A DNA stretch of 64,000 bases, from NCBI GenBank assembly GCA_000156115.1, contig DS995276.1, forward strand, positions 686,017-750,016, in the 5' to 3' direction. The notes beneath the pieces are model-generated. The model was not told the DNA's origin. It saw only the letters and a program-made list of their open reading frames with translations, and did not search any database. Shown in pieces: positions 25,620 through 34,135 of the stretch (position 1 is its first letter; every line of letters starts with the position of its first letter). This stretch comes from Rhodobacteraceae bacterium HTCC2083. GTDB taxonomy: Bacteria > Pseudomonadota > Alphaproteobacteria > Rhodobacterales > Rhodobacteraceae. Both the position numbers and the translations under genes were made by a program.

Positions 25620-27398
25620 ATGAAGATGACCACTGAAGAGGCCTTTGTTAAGTCCCTACAACGCCACGGTATCCAGCACGCATTCGGTATTATCGGTTCC
25701 GCCATGATGCCGATCTCGGACATTTTCCCGCGCGCGGGCATCACGTTCTGGGACTGCGCCCATGAGGGCTCCGCAGGCATGATGGCTGACGGCTACACGC
25801 GCGCGACAGGCAAAATGAGCATGATGATTGCCCAGAACGGTCCGGGCATCACAAACTTCGTCACAGCTGTTAAGACCGCTTACTGGAACCATACGCCTTT
25901 GTTGTTGGTCACGCCTCAGGCTGCGAACAAGACAATCGGCCAAGGTGGCTTCCAAGAAGTTGAGCAAATGAAACTGTTCGAAGACATGGTCTGCTACCAA
26001 GAAGAAGTCCGTGACCCATCCCGAGTTGTCGAGGTTCTCACACGTGTAATCTCACAAGCCAAGCGTTTGTCTGGTCCAGCACAGTTGAACATCCCACGCG
26101 ATATGTGGACACAGATTGTCGATATCGAAATCACAGATCCAATCGAGTTTGAGCCATCCTCCGGCGGCACAAACTCCGTAGCAGAAGCAGCCGCGATCTT
26201 GTCCTCAGCAAAGAACCCGGTGATCTTGAACGGCGCTGGTGTTGTTTTGTCTAAAGGCGGCATTGAAGCGTCCAAAGACTTGGCAGAGCGTTTGAGCGCA
26301 CCTGTTTGTGTGGGCTACCAGCACAACGATGCGTTCCCGGGTAACCACCCATTGTTCGCAGGTCCTTTGGGCTACAACGGTTCTAAAGCTGGCATGCAGT
26401 TGATCAAAGACGCAGACGTTGTTTTGTGCCTAGGTACACGCCTCAACCCGTTCTCCACGTTGCCGGGCTACGGCATGGAATACTGGCCAGCAGACGCGAA
26501 GATCATTCAAGTTGATATCAACCCTGATCGCATCGGTCTGACGAAGAAGGTTACTGTTGGTATTGTTGGTGATGCTGCGAAAGTTGCGCAGGGCATCATT
26601 TCCCAACTGGCAGACGATGCAGGTGATGCGGGCCGTAAGGACCGTGAAGCACATATCGCAAAGACCAAATCTGCATGGGCACAAGAGCTGACATCCATGA
26701 CAGACGAGAATGACGATCCGGGCACCAACTGGAACGAGCGTGCGCGTGCAGCCAAGCCTGACTGGATGTCCCCGCGCATGGCATGGCGCGCAATTCAGGC
26801 GGCTTTGCCACGTGAGGCAATCATCTCCTCCGACATCGGCAACAACTGCGCAATTGGTAACGCATACCCAGATTTCGACACAGGTCGTAAGTATCTGGCA
26901 CCCGGTCTATTTGGTCCCTGTGGTTATGGTCTGCCTGCGGTTGCTGGTGCGAAGATCGGTTGCCCTGATGTCCCAGTTGTTGGTTTCTCCGGCGACGGCG
27001 CATTCGGCATTGCGGTGAACGAGCTGACGGCGATTGGCCGTGGCGAGTGGCCTGCGATGACACAGGTTGTCTTCCGTAACTACCAGTGGGGCGCAGAAAA
27101 GCGTAACTCCACACTTTGGTTCGACGATAACTTCGTTGGCACAGAGTTGGACGAAGGTGTTTCCTACGCAGGCATCGCGAATGCATGTGGTCTCAAAGGC
27201 GTGGTTGCGCGCACACAGGACGAGCTGACAGCAGCGCTGAACCAAGCGGTTAAAGATCAGATGGAGAACGGCGTCACGACGCTGATCGAAGCGATGATCA
27301 ACCAAGAGCTTGGTGACCCGTTCCGCCGCGATGCGATGAAGAAGCCTGTCGAAGTAGCTGGTATCAGCGCAGACGACATGGTCGAGCAGACGGTATAA
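25620..27398 (+). CDS. xsc: Sulfoacetaldehyde acetyltransferase
   Basis: The product is 592 residues from the ATG at 25620 with AGGAG upstream; the frame is open to 25548. It is a thiamine-diphosphate enzyme: N-terminal Pyr domain (HAFGIIGSAMMPISDIFP, HEGSAGMMADGY), central domain, and C-terminal PP domain with GDGAFGIAVNELTAIG closing in RNYQWGAEKRN. The sequence is Xsc rather than acetolactate synthase. It converts sulfoacetaldehyde plus phosphate into acetyl phosphate and sulfite. Codon choice looks strongly restricted, as in a highly expressed gene. It leads the operon xsc-pta-tauE-soeABC. Confidence 0.95.
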   Translation: MKMTTEEAFVKSLQRHGIQHAFGIIGSAMMPISDIFPRAGITFWDCAHEGSAGMMADGYTRATGKMSMMIAQNGPGITNFVTAVKTAYWNHTPLLLVTPQAANKTIGQGGFQEVEQMKLFEDMVCYQEEVRDPSRVVEVLTRVISQAKRLSGPAQLNIPRDMWTQIVDIEITDPIEFEPSSGGTNSVAEAAAILSSAKNPVILNGAGVVLSKGGIEASKDLAERLSAPVCVGYQHNDAFPGNHPLFAGPLGYNGSKAGMQLIKDADVVLCLGTRLNPFSTLPGYGMEYWPADAKIIQVDINPDRIGLTKKVTVGIVGDAAKVAQGIISQLADDAGDAGRKDREAHIAKTKSAWAQELTSMTDENDDPGTNWNERARAAKPDWMSPRMAWRAIQAALPREAIISSDIGNNCAIGNAYPDFDTGRKYLAPGLFGPCGYGLPAVAGAKIGCPDVPVVGFSGDGAFGIAVNELTAIGRGEWPAMTQVVFRNYQWGAEKRNSTLWFDDNFVGTELDEGVSYAGIANACGLKGVVARTQDELTAALNQAVKDQMENGVTTLIEAMINQELGDPFRRDAMKKPVEVAGISADDMVEQTV

Positions 27399-27403
27399 AT
27401 CTG

Positions 27404-28456
27404 ATGTCTAGCAAAACGAACCCATCCGCTTTGCTAGATGAAGCAAACACGCTCCCGCCGCTTGCGTCTTTACTGACGCGGGCGGCGGCGGCCCCTAAAT
27501 CGATTGCCTTCGCTGAAGGCAGCGATCCGCGTATTGTTGAGGCAGCGGTTGCTGCCTTAAATGCGGGCGTAATTAAACAAGCGCATCTTGTTGGGTCTCA
27601 AGCAGATGTTGAGACCACGCTGGCTACGTTTGAATTGCTGGATACATCAAGAATCGAAATTCACGACCCCGAAAATTCTAGAATTTTCGACGCCCTCGCC
27701 GAACGCTTTGTGGAGCTACGCGCGCACAAGGGTTTGACTATAGAGCTTGCGCAGAAAGCAACGCTTGATCCGTTGGTCTTCGCTGCTTTATTGGTTGAAA
27801 CGGGTCGCGCAGATGGCTCCATCGGTGGTGCAATTGCGACAACTTCTGATACGGTACGCGCCGCATTGCAGGTGATTGGCAAAGCCAAAAGCGAGCCTTT
27901 GGTATCGTCCTTCTTCTTGATGATTTTGCCGGAAAGTCACCCCCTTGATCGTCCGGCGATGGTCTTTTCTGATTGCGGTATGGTGATTGACCCTAACGCA
28001 ACTGAACTTGCGGGCATCGCATCACAAGCAGCCGACAGTTTCGCGGCTTTGGTCGGCGATGCGCCCAAGCTTGGGATGCTGTCTTTCTCTACACATGGCT
28101 CCGCCAAGCATGACCGTGTCACGAAAGTCCAAGAGGCGACGAAAGCCTTAAAAGTAGCGCGCCCTGATTTGACGGTGGACGGTGAGTTGCAGCTAGATGC
28201 GGCGCTTGTCCCCTCTGTTGCCGCCTCCAAAGCGCCAAGCGGTGCTGTGCAAGGTGAAGCGAACGTGCTGATCTTTCCGAACTTGGATGCGGGCAATATC
28301 GGCTACAAGTTGGCACAGCGCTTTGGTGGTGCAGTGGCGATTGGTCCTGTTCTGCAAGGTCTTGCGAAACCTGCAAATGATCTGTCGCGTGGCTGTGTGG
28401 CGGGCGATGTTCTTGCCATGATTGCTGTAACGGCGCTGCAAGCTCAGACCTCATGA
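27404..28456 (+). CDS. pta: Phosphate acetyltransferase
   Basis: The product is 350 residues, the short single-domain type. It has the PTA_PTB pattern: IAFAEGSDPRIVEAAVAAL near the start, RADGSIGGAIATTSDTVRAAL in the middle, MLSFSTHGSAKHD and VDGELQLDAALVPSVAASKAP towards the end. It converts the acetyl phosphate made by Xsc to acetyl-CoA. The gene follows xsc by 5 bases and overlaps tauE by four, an order known from taurine degraders of this family. Confidence 0.95.
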   Translation: MSSKTNPSALLDEANTLPPLASLLTRAAAAPKSIAFAEGSDPRIVEAAVAALNAGVIKQAHLVGSQADVETTLATFELLDTSRIEIHDPENSRIFDALAERFVELRAHKGLTIELAQKATLDPLVFAALLVETGRADGSIGGAIATTSDTVRAALQVIGKAKSEPLVSSFFLMILPESHPLDRPAMVFSDCGMVIDPNATELAGIASQAADSFAALVGDAPKLGMLSFSTHGSAKHDRVTKVQEATKALKVARPDLTVDGELQLDAALVPSVAASKAPSGAVQGEANVLIFPNLDAGNIGYKLAQRFGGAVAIGPVLQGLAKPANDLSRGCVAGDVLAMIAVTALQAQTS

Positions 28457-29202
28457 CAGAACTGCTTGGCCTATCCACGTTTGACATCACACTTTTTGCG
28501 ATCATCTGTTTCGCAGCAGGCATCGTGCGCGGTTTTGCTGGCTTTGCATTGTCGGCTTTGGTCATGGCCTCGGCCGCGACGATCATTTCACCCATCACTT
28601 TGATTCCAGTCCTCTGGTTTCTTGAAATGGCGGCGAGCTTGCAAATGGCGGGCGGTGGATGGCGCGATGCGAACCGGACAATCGCCATTCTGCTGGTCGT
28701 AGGTAATTTCATCGGATGGCCCATCGGGCTTAGCCTGACGACATCACTGCCAACAGATACATCTACGTTGATCGCCTTATGCGTCATTCTAGCACTTGCA
28801 GCCCTCCAGCTTGCACGTCTGCGCATTCCCGGATTAGCCACTCGCCCCGGCACACTCATCTCTGGTATTGTCGCTGGCATCGCAGCTGGCGTGGCGCATG
28901 TGGGCGGCATGGTCGTCGCACTTTATGTACTCTCACAAAATCAACCTGCGAAAATGATGCGAGGTACGCTGGTGGTGTACCTATTTCTCGCCTCTTTCGG
29001 GTCCTTCCTGTTTCTAATGTATTTCGAGGTGATGACATGGCTCGCCGCAATACGCGGTCTGGTATTCGCACCCGTCGCGATGCTTGGTGTCTTCGTTGGC
29101 TCGAAATTCTTCAGTCCCAAATGGGAACCCTATTACCGTCCATTCTGTCTCAGCCTCTTGATGTTTTTGGCATCTTTGGGTCTGATCCGTCTCGCATTCT
29201 AA
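28453..29202 (+). CDS. tauE: TauE/SafE-family anion exporter, probably sulfite
   Basis: The product is 249 residues with about seven to eight hydrophobic segments. The first repeat carries FAAGIVRGFAGFALSALVMA, the family signature, and the second repeat GIVAGIAAGVAHVGGMVVAL. Family members export sulfite or related anions. Its place between pta and the soe genes suggests it relieves sulfite produced by Xsc. The substrate itself is inferred from context. It starts inside the end of pta (ATGA). Confidence 0.85.
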   Translation: MTELLGLSTFDITLFAIICFAAGIVRGFAGFALSALVMASAATIISPITLIPVLWFLEMAASLQMAGGGWRDANRTIAILLVVGNFIGWPIGLSLTTSLPTDTSTLIALCVILALAALQLARLRIPGLATRPGTLISGIVAGIAAGVAHVGGMVVALYVLSQNQPAKMMRGTLVVYLFLASFGSFLFLMYFEVMTWLAAIRGLVFAPVAMLGVFVGSKFFSPKWEPYYRPFCLSLLMFLASLGLIRLAF

Positions 29203-29231
29203 GTTCACCTGCCCGAAGGGGGAAAAATCAC

Positions 29232-32051
29232 ATGCCCAAAGATCAACCGGTTCTGGATCTCTCCCCCCACGTCTCAGACGAGGTGCGCAAAACGACCTGC
29301 TACATGTGTGCGTGTCGCTGCGGCATCAATGTGCATATGAAAGAGGGTAAGGTCGCCTATATCGAAGGCAACAAAGACCACCCGGTAAACAAAGGTGTTC
29401 TCTGCGCCAAAGGCTCTGCTGGCATCATGCAGGTCAACGCGCCCTCGCGTTTGAAGTCTCCTTTGAAGCGTGTTGGTCCGCGTGGCTCTGGTGAGTTTGA
29501 AGAGATTTCATGGGAAGAGGCGCTCACAATTGCGACCGATTGGCTTGCCCCCATTCGTGCAGAGAACCCTGAGAAACTGGCGTTCTTCACCGGCCGCGAT
29601 CAGTCGCAGAGCTTCACATCCTTCTGGGCGCAGCACTTTGGCACGCCGAACTATGCCGCCCATGGTGGGTTTTGTTCTGTGAACATGGCCGCCGCCGGCA
29701 TCTACACGATGGGCGGAGCTTTCTGGGAATTTGGTCAACCGGATTGGGATTATACCAAGCTGTTTATGCTTTTCGGTGTGGCAGAGGATCACGACAGTAA
29801 CCCCATCAAAATGGGCATCGGCAAAATTAAAGAACGCGGCGCACGCGTGATTGGCGTGAACCCGATCCGAACAGGTTATAATGCTGTGGCGGACGATTGG
29901 GTCGGCATTACACCCGGCACAGATGGTCTGTTTATCCTCGCACTTGTACATGAGTTGATGAAAGCTGGTAAGATCGATCTTGAGTACCTCGCACAATACA
30001 CCAACGCCCCTGTTTTGGTCGATGCTGAGACAGGTCTGCTCATGCGTGATGAGGCTGGCAAAGAACTTGTGATTGACCGCAACACTGGCAAACTCACCCC
30101 GTTTGATCAAAAGGGAGTACGCCCTGATTTGTCTGCTTCTTACCGTCATGCAGGTGCTACGCATAAGCCTGTGTTCCACTTAATGGCGGAGCGTTATCTC
30201 TCTGAGGAATACGCCCCCGAAGCTGTTGCCGAGCGTTGCGGCATCCCCGCCGAGCGTATTCGCGGCATCGCTAATGAGATTGCGCGCGTCGCGTTTGAGG
30301 AAAGCTTTGAACTCGATCACGAGTGGACCGATTTCCGCGGTGAGACACATAAGACGATGACAGGCCGTCCTGTGAGCTTCCACTCCATGCGCGGTATCTC
30401 TGCACATTCTAACGGCTTCCAAACCTGCCGCTCCCTGCATGTGTTGCAAATCTTGCTTGGCACGGTCGAAGTCCCCGGTGGTTTCCGTTTCAAGCCTCCT
30501 TATCCCAAGCCCGCGACGATCCACCCGAAGCCACATTACGGCGTGACACCCGGCAAGCCTTTAGATGGCCCGCATCTTGGTTTCGTGCATGGCCCTGATG
30601 ATCTTGCGCTTAAGCAAGATGGTACTGCCGCGCGCATCGATAAGGCGTTCACATGGGACAACCCAATGTCTGCGCATGGCATGATGCATATGGTGATTTC
30701 CAACGCATATGCGGGTGATCCCTACAAGATCGACACGCTGTTTATGTATATGGCGAACATGGCGTGGAACTCTTCAATGAACACACGCGGTGTGATCGAC
30801 ATGCTGACGGATAAGAACGAAGACACAGGCGAATATGTGATTCCACGGATCATCTACTCCGATGCGTATTCCTCTGAAATGGTAGCCTACGCCGACTTGA
30901 TCCTACCTGACACGACCTACCTAGAGCGTCACGACTGTATCTCTTTGCTGGATCGTCCGATCTGTGAAGCGGATGCTGCTGCCGATGCAATCCGCTGGCC
31001 TGTGATTGAACCTGACCGCGATGTGCGCGGTTTCCAATCCGTGCTGTGTGAGCTTGGTGCGCGTCTTGATTTGCCGGGCTTCGTCAACGAAGATGGCAGC
31101 CAGAAATACGCCGACTATGCTGACTACATTACTAACCACATCCGCAAACCGGGCATTGGCCCGCTGGCAGGTTGGCGCATGGGTGAGAAGGGTCTGCAAA
31201 ACGGTCGCGGCGAGGCGAATGAGGCGCAGCTTGATGCATATATCGAGAACGGCGGCTTCTTTGTTGAGCACATTCCAGAGGGTGCAAACTACTACAAGCC
31301 ATGGAACACAGCCTACCAAGACTGGGCCGTGGGCATGGGTATCATCGACAAGCCTGAGCCCTACCTGTTCCAGCTTTATGTTGAGCCAATGCGCAAGTTC
31401 CAGCGTGCTGCTGAGGGACATGGCGAGCGTCAGCCGCCCGAGCATTTGCGCGAGCGCATCAAAGAGACGATGGACCCACTACCGATATGGTATGAGCCAT
31501 TTGAAGACAGCGCTGTTGATGTAAATGAATACCCTGTGCATGCGCTGACGCAGCGCCCGATGGCAATGTATCACTCGTGGGGCAGCCAGAATGCGTGGCT
31601 GCGTCAGATCCATGGGCACAACCCGCTCTATCTGCCGACGAACTTGATGCAGAAACATGGTCTCAAGGACGAAGACTGGGCAACGGTCACTTCCACGCAT
31701 GGCTCCATTACAGTGCCTGTTATGGAAATGGCAGCGTTGAACGAAAACACCGTCTGGACATGGAACGCCATCGGCAAACGCAAAGGCGCGTGGGCTTTGG
31801 AAGAGGACGCGCCAGAGGTCACCAAAGGCTTCTTGCTCAACCACCTCATCCACGAGCTGATGCCGCCCAAAGGCGATGGGCTACGTTGGGCAAATTCTGA
31901 TCCAATCACAGGCCAAGCCGCTTGGTTCGATCTTCGCGTCAAAATCGCTAAGGCCACAACGCCGCCATCTGAAAGCCAGCCTGCAATGCCGCCAATCAAA
32001 TCCCCCGTTGGTACAGGCCCATCAGAGTTGAAGTGGAAATCCAAACCATGA
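29232..32051 (+). CDS. soeA: Sulfite dehydrogenase SoeA, molybdopterin subunit
   Basis: The product is 939 residues from the ATG at 29232, preceded by AGGGGG; the frame continues upstream inside tauE but that start would be wrong. Cysteines 23, 26, 30 and 58 (CYMCACRC, GVLCAKG) form the FS0 4Fe-4S site, and C148 in GGFCSVNMAAAG is the likely Mo ligand. There is no twin-arginine signal, so the protein is cytoplasmic, as described for SoeA of Allochromatium. It belongs to the DMSO-reductase family; polysulfide or DMSO reductase would be alternatives. Location after xsc-pta-tauE makes oxidation of sulfite to sulfate the best call. Confidence 0.88.
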   Translation: MPKDQPVLDLSPHVSDEVRKTTCYMCACRCGINVHMKEGKVAYIEGNKDHPVNKGVLCAKGSAGIMQVNAPSRLKSPLKRVGPRGSGEFEEISWEEALTIATDWLAPIRAENPEKLAFFTGRDQSQSFTSFWAQHFGTPNYAAHGGFCSVNMAAAGIYTMGGAFWEFGQPDWDYTKLFMLFGVAEDHDSNPIKMGIGKIKERGARVIGVNPIRTGYNAVADDWVGITPGTDGLFILALVHELMKAGKIDLEYLAQYTNAPVLVDAETGLLMRDEAGKELVIDRNTGKLTPFDQKGVRPDLSASYRHAGATHKPVFHLMAERYLSEEYAPEAVAERCGIPAERIRGIANEIARVAFEESFELDHEWTDFRGETHKTMTGRPVSFHSMRGISAHSNGFQTCRSLHVLQILLGTVEVPGGFRFKPPYPKPATIHPKPHYGVTPGKPLDGPHLGFVHGPDDLALKQDGTAARIDKAFTWDNPMSAHGMMHMVISNAYAGDPYKIDTLFMYMANMAWNSSMNTRGVIDMLTDKNEDTGEYVIPRIIYSDAYSSEMVAYADLILPDTTYLERHDCISLLDRPICEADAAADAIRWPVIEPDRDVRGFQSVLCELGARLDLPGFVNEDGSQKYADYADYITNHIRKPGIGPLAGWRMGEKGLQNGRGEANEAQLDAYIENGGFFVEHIPEGANYYKPWNTAYQDWAVGMGIIDKPEPYLFQLYVEPMRKFQRAAEGHGERQPPEHLRERIKETMDPLPIWYEPFEDSAVDVNEYPVHALTQRPMAMYHSWGSQNAWLRQIHGHNPLYLPTNLMQKHGLKDEDWATVTSTHGSITVPVMEMAALNENTVWTWNAIGKRKGAWALEEDAPEVTKGFLLNHLIHELMPPKGDGLRWANSDPITGQAAWFDLRVKIAKATTPPSESQPAMPPIKSPVGTGPSELKWKSKP

Positions 32052-32054
32052 CCC

Positions 32055-32098
32055 TTCATCTTTCCAAGAAAACTTCGGGGTCTGGGGTAGAACCCCAG
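32055..32098 (-). repeat. Dispersed extragenic repeat inside the soe operon
   Basis: A hairpin CTGGGGT/ACCCCAG (32082-32098, loop AGA) is followed, on the minus strand, by CCCCGAAGTTTTCTTGGAAA and then GATGAAGG. The same layout (G/C hairpin, CCCC, AGTTTT, TTGG.AAGATGAA) recurs at 63870-63914 and, degenerate, near 18084-18120. Here it fills most of the 82 bases between soeA and soeB. Confidence 0.6.
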
Positions 32099-32133
32099 TC
32101 CTGCCCTATAAAAATAAAAGCAGAGGCCAGATC

Positions 32134-32907
32134 ATGACCACACTGCCCACCAGCACCCAGAAAAAACTCGGCCTCGTCATCGACCTTGATACATGCGTTG
32201 GCTGCCACGCCTGCGTCGTATCCTGTAAAGGCTGGAACACCGAAAACTATGGTGCGCCTTTAAGCGATCAAAACCCTTACGGCGGCGATCCATCCGGCAC
32301 ATTCCTCAACCGCGTACACTCGTTCGAAGTGCAGCCCGATGAAGGCGCAGCACAGCTCATTCACTTCCCCAAGTCGTGCTTGCACTGCGAAGACGCACCT
32401 TGCGTCACCGTTTGCCCCACAGGGGCGAGCTACAAGCGTGTCGAGGACGGTATCGTTCTTGTGAACGAGCAAGATTGCATCGGTTGTGGTCTCTGCGCAT
32501 GGGCCTGCCCATATGGCGCGCGGGAAATGGATGCCTCAGAGAAAGTGATGAAGAAATGCACCCTCTGCGTGGATCGGATTTACAACGAAAACCTGCCCGA
32601 AGAAGATCGCCAGCCCGCATGTGTGCGCACATGCCCGTCAGGTGCACGTCACTTTGGGGATCTCGCGGATGAGACATCCGACGTGAGCATCCTTGTCGCA
32701 GAGCGCGGTGGTTTCGATCTGATGCCAGAGCAAGGCACAAAGCCGGTCAACAAATACCTGCCACCACGTCCAAAGGATACGATGGAAGAGTTCGACATCC
32801 TCGCGCCCTACCTCGAACCCGTTGCAAAAGACGCAGGCGGTTTCTTGGGCTGGCTCGACAAAGCGCTCGACAAACTGCCCGGTAATTCCGCAGGGGGAGC
32901 GAACTAA
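32134..32907 (+). CDS. soeB: Sulfite dehydrogenase SoeB, four-cluster iron-sulfur subunit
   Basis: The product is 257 residues, the electron-transfer subunit of a DmsB/PsrB-type complex. Cysteine groups: C21, C24, C27 and C31 (CVGCHACVVSC), then CLHCEDAPCVTVCP, CIGCGLCAWACPYG, KKCTLCVDR and CVRTCPSG, enough for four 4Fe-4S clusters. There is no signal peptide, agreeing with a cytoplasmic SoeA. A C-terminal extension (~residues 200-257) is acidic then glycine-rich. The stop overlaps the soeC start as TAATG. Confidence 0.9.
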   Translation: MTTLPTSTQKKLGLVIDLDTCVGCHACVVSCKGWNTENYGAPLSDQNPYGGDPSGTFLNRVHSFEVQPDEGAAQLIHFPKSCLHCEDAPCVTVCPTGASYKRVEDGIVLVNEQDCIGCGLCAWACPYGAREMDASEKVMKKCTLCVDRIYNENLPEEDRQPACVRTCPSGARHFGDLADETSDVSILVAERGGFDLMPEQGTKPVNKYLPPRPKDTMEEFDILAPYLEPVAKDAGGFLGWLDKALDKLPGNSAGGAN

Positions 32908-33779
32908 TGCATCCAGCACCGTCAATTATCCTCTTCACCACGCTCTCTGGTCTTGGCTTTGGTCTGCTGACCTTCCTTGGCCTCGGCATGCCTGGTTCCA
33001 CTGGCTTCACAGCGTTCGTGTTCTTCACAATCGCGTACCTTCTTGCCGTGGGCGGCCTGCTCTTCTCAACCTTTCACCTCGGCCATCCAGAGCGCGCACT
33101 TAAGGCGTTCAGCCAATGGCGCTCCAGCTGGTTGTCTCGCGAAGGCATCTGCGCTGTTGCGGCCCTCGTCGTAATGGCGATTTATGGCATTGGACGCGTG
33201 TTCTTCGCGCAGCACTGGGGCCTAATTGGTGGCATCGGCGCGATCCTGTCGCTTTTGACCGTCTTCACGACCTCGATGATCTACGCGCAGCTCAAGACGG
33301 TTCCACGCTGGCATATGCCACTGACGAGCCCTTTGTTCATGGCACTATCAATCACGGGCGGCGCATTGCTCGCGGGACAAGTACAGTTTGTTATTCCGTT
33401 GCTGATCCTGTCTGCGATCATCCAAGTGGCCTATTGGGTCATGGGCGATAGCCGTCTTGCTGAATCGGGTAGCACCATGGAAAGCGCGACGGGCCTTGGC
33501 CATATCGGCAAGGTCAAAGCGTTCGAGCCACCGCACACAGGCACCAACTATTTGATGCGCGAATTCATCCATGTGGTTGGCCGCAAGCACGCAATGAAAC
33601 TGCGCGCGATCGCGCTGGTATTGGGGTTTGCGCTACCGCTGATCTTCCTGCTTTTGCCCTTCGGCCACATCTTCGCACTCTTCGCGGTATTCTGCCACGT
33701 CGCAGGCATCCTGACATCACGCTGGCTGTTCTTTGCGCAAGCGGAACATGTCGTAGGCCTCTATTACGGCAAACGCTGA
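32907..33779 (+). CDS. soeC: Sulfite dehydrogenase SoeC, DmsC-type membrane anchor
   Basis: The product is 290 residues with about eight hydrophobic segments, the DmsC fold. FSTFHLGHPERALKAFSQWRSSWLSREG is the family's conserved loop between helices. The subunit anchors SoeAB and passes electrons to the quinone pool. Its start overlaps soeB by one base. It ends the xsc-pta-tauE-soeABC operon; a terminator follows. Confidence 0.9.
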   Translation: MHPAPSIILFTTLSGLGFGLLTFLGLGMPGSTGFTAFVFFTIAYLLAVGGLLFSTFHLGHPERALKAFSQWRSSWLSREGICAVAALVVMAIYGIGRVFFAQHWGLIGGIGAILSLLTVFTTSMIYAQLKTVPRWHMPLTSPLFMALSITGGALLAGQVQFVIPLLILSAIIQVAYWVMGDSRLAESGSTMESATGLGHIGKVKAFEPPHTGTNYLMREFIHVVGRKHAMKLRAIALVLGFALPLIFLLLPFGHIFALFAVFCHVAGILTSRWLFFAQAEHVVGLYYGKR

Positions 33780-33800
33780 GCGACCTGACATTGAAGACAA

Positions 33801-33832
33801 AAAGCCCCCGCGCCTACTGCGATGGGGGCTTT
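33801..33832. terminator. Terminator after soeC
   Basis: AAAGCCCCC (33801-33809) pairs with GGGGGCTTT (33824-33832) around a 14-base loop. It lies 21 bases after the soeC stop and directly against the end of the convergent pseudogene, so it may serve both directions. Confidence 0.8.
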
Positions 33833-34135
33833 CTAATTCAAAGCAGATCGCTGAATAGCGATCTCTGTTCTCGCGATACACGCATCACGCAAATCGGCCA
33901 AAGTAAGTAGAGCCGGATCTGCACGATAAGCCTCAAAGGCCGCGCTATCAGGAAACTTCAAAATATGCGTTTCATGAGGGCTATCGCTCAGACTTTGCGC
34001 ATCATCCTAAAGGATACTGACGATCTCAACGCCATGGTGTGCCATGATTTTGAAAGCACGCGCTTCGAAGTCCACAAACTCGGAAAGGCGCGCATCTGTC
34101 ACCCATAGTCGCACTGTGACGACCAGACCCAACAT
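33833..34135 (-). pseudogene. Small alpha/beta-barrel (DUF1330/ABM-like) gene broken by an in-frame TAG
   Basis: The ATG at 34135 follows the stop of the DUF1523 gene with no gap. The frame runs 42 codons (LVVTVRLWVTDARLSEFVDF, then FKIMAHHGVEIVSIL) to a TAG at 34007-34009. It continues in frame for 57 codons as DDAQSLSDSPHETHILKF, then PDSAAFEAYRADPALLTLAD and a C-terminal helix to TAG at 33833-33835. The ETHILKFPDSAAFEAYRADP pattern is typical of small dimeric ferredoxin-like barrels such as DUF1330 or EthD/ABM proteins. A single nonsense change in a 99-residue gene is the simplest reading. Confidence 0.7.

Noticed and set aside
25620-27398. Acetolactate synthase as the identity of the thiamine-diphosphate enzyme
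   Set aside because: The sequence pattern and the adjoining pta, tauE, soe and tauR genes fit sulfoacetaldehyde acetyltransferase; no small regulatory subunit gene is nearby.
28779-29231. A longer N terminus for the molybdopterin subunit
   Set aside because: These codons lie inside tauE in another frame and have no relation to the family. The start at 29232 has a strong ribosome site and matches the family N terminus.
3778-34135. Possible TAG recoding (pyrrolysine-like), given two in-frame TAG codons and an MttB-family gene in one window
   Set aside because: Several apparently intact genes here end in TAG (for example at 34136 and 63838), the MttB-like gene has no internal TAG, and no pyl genes are in the window. 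Two separate nonsense mutations or sequence errors are simpler.
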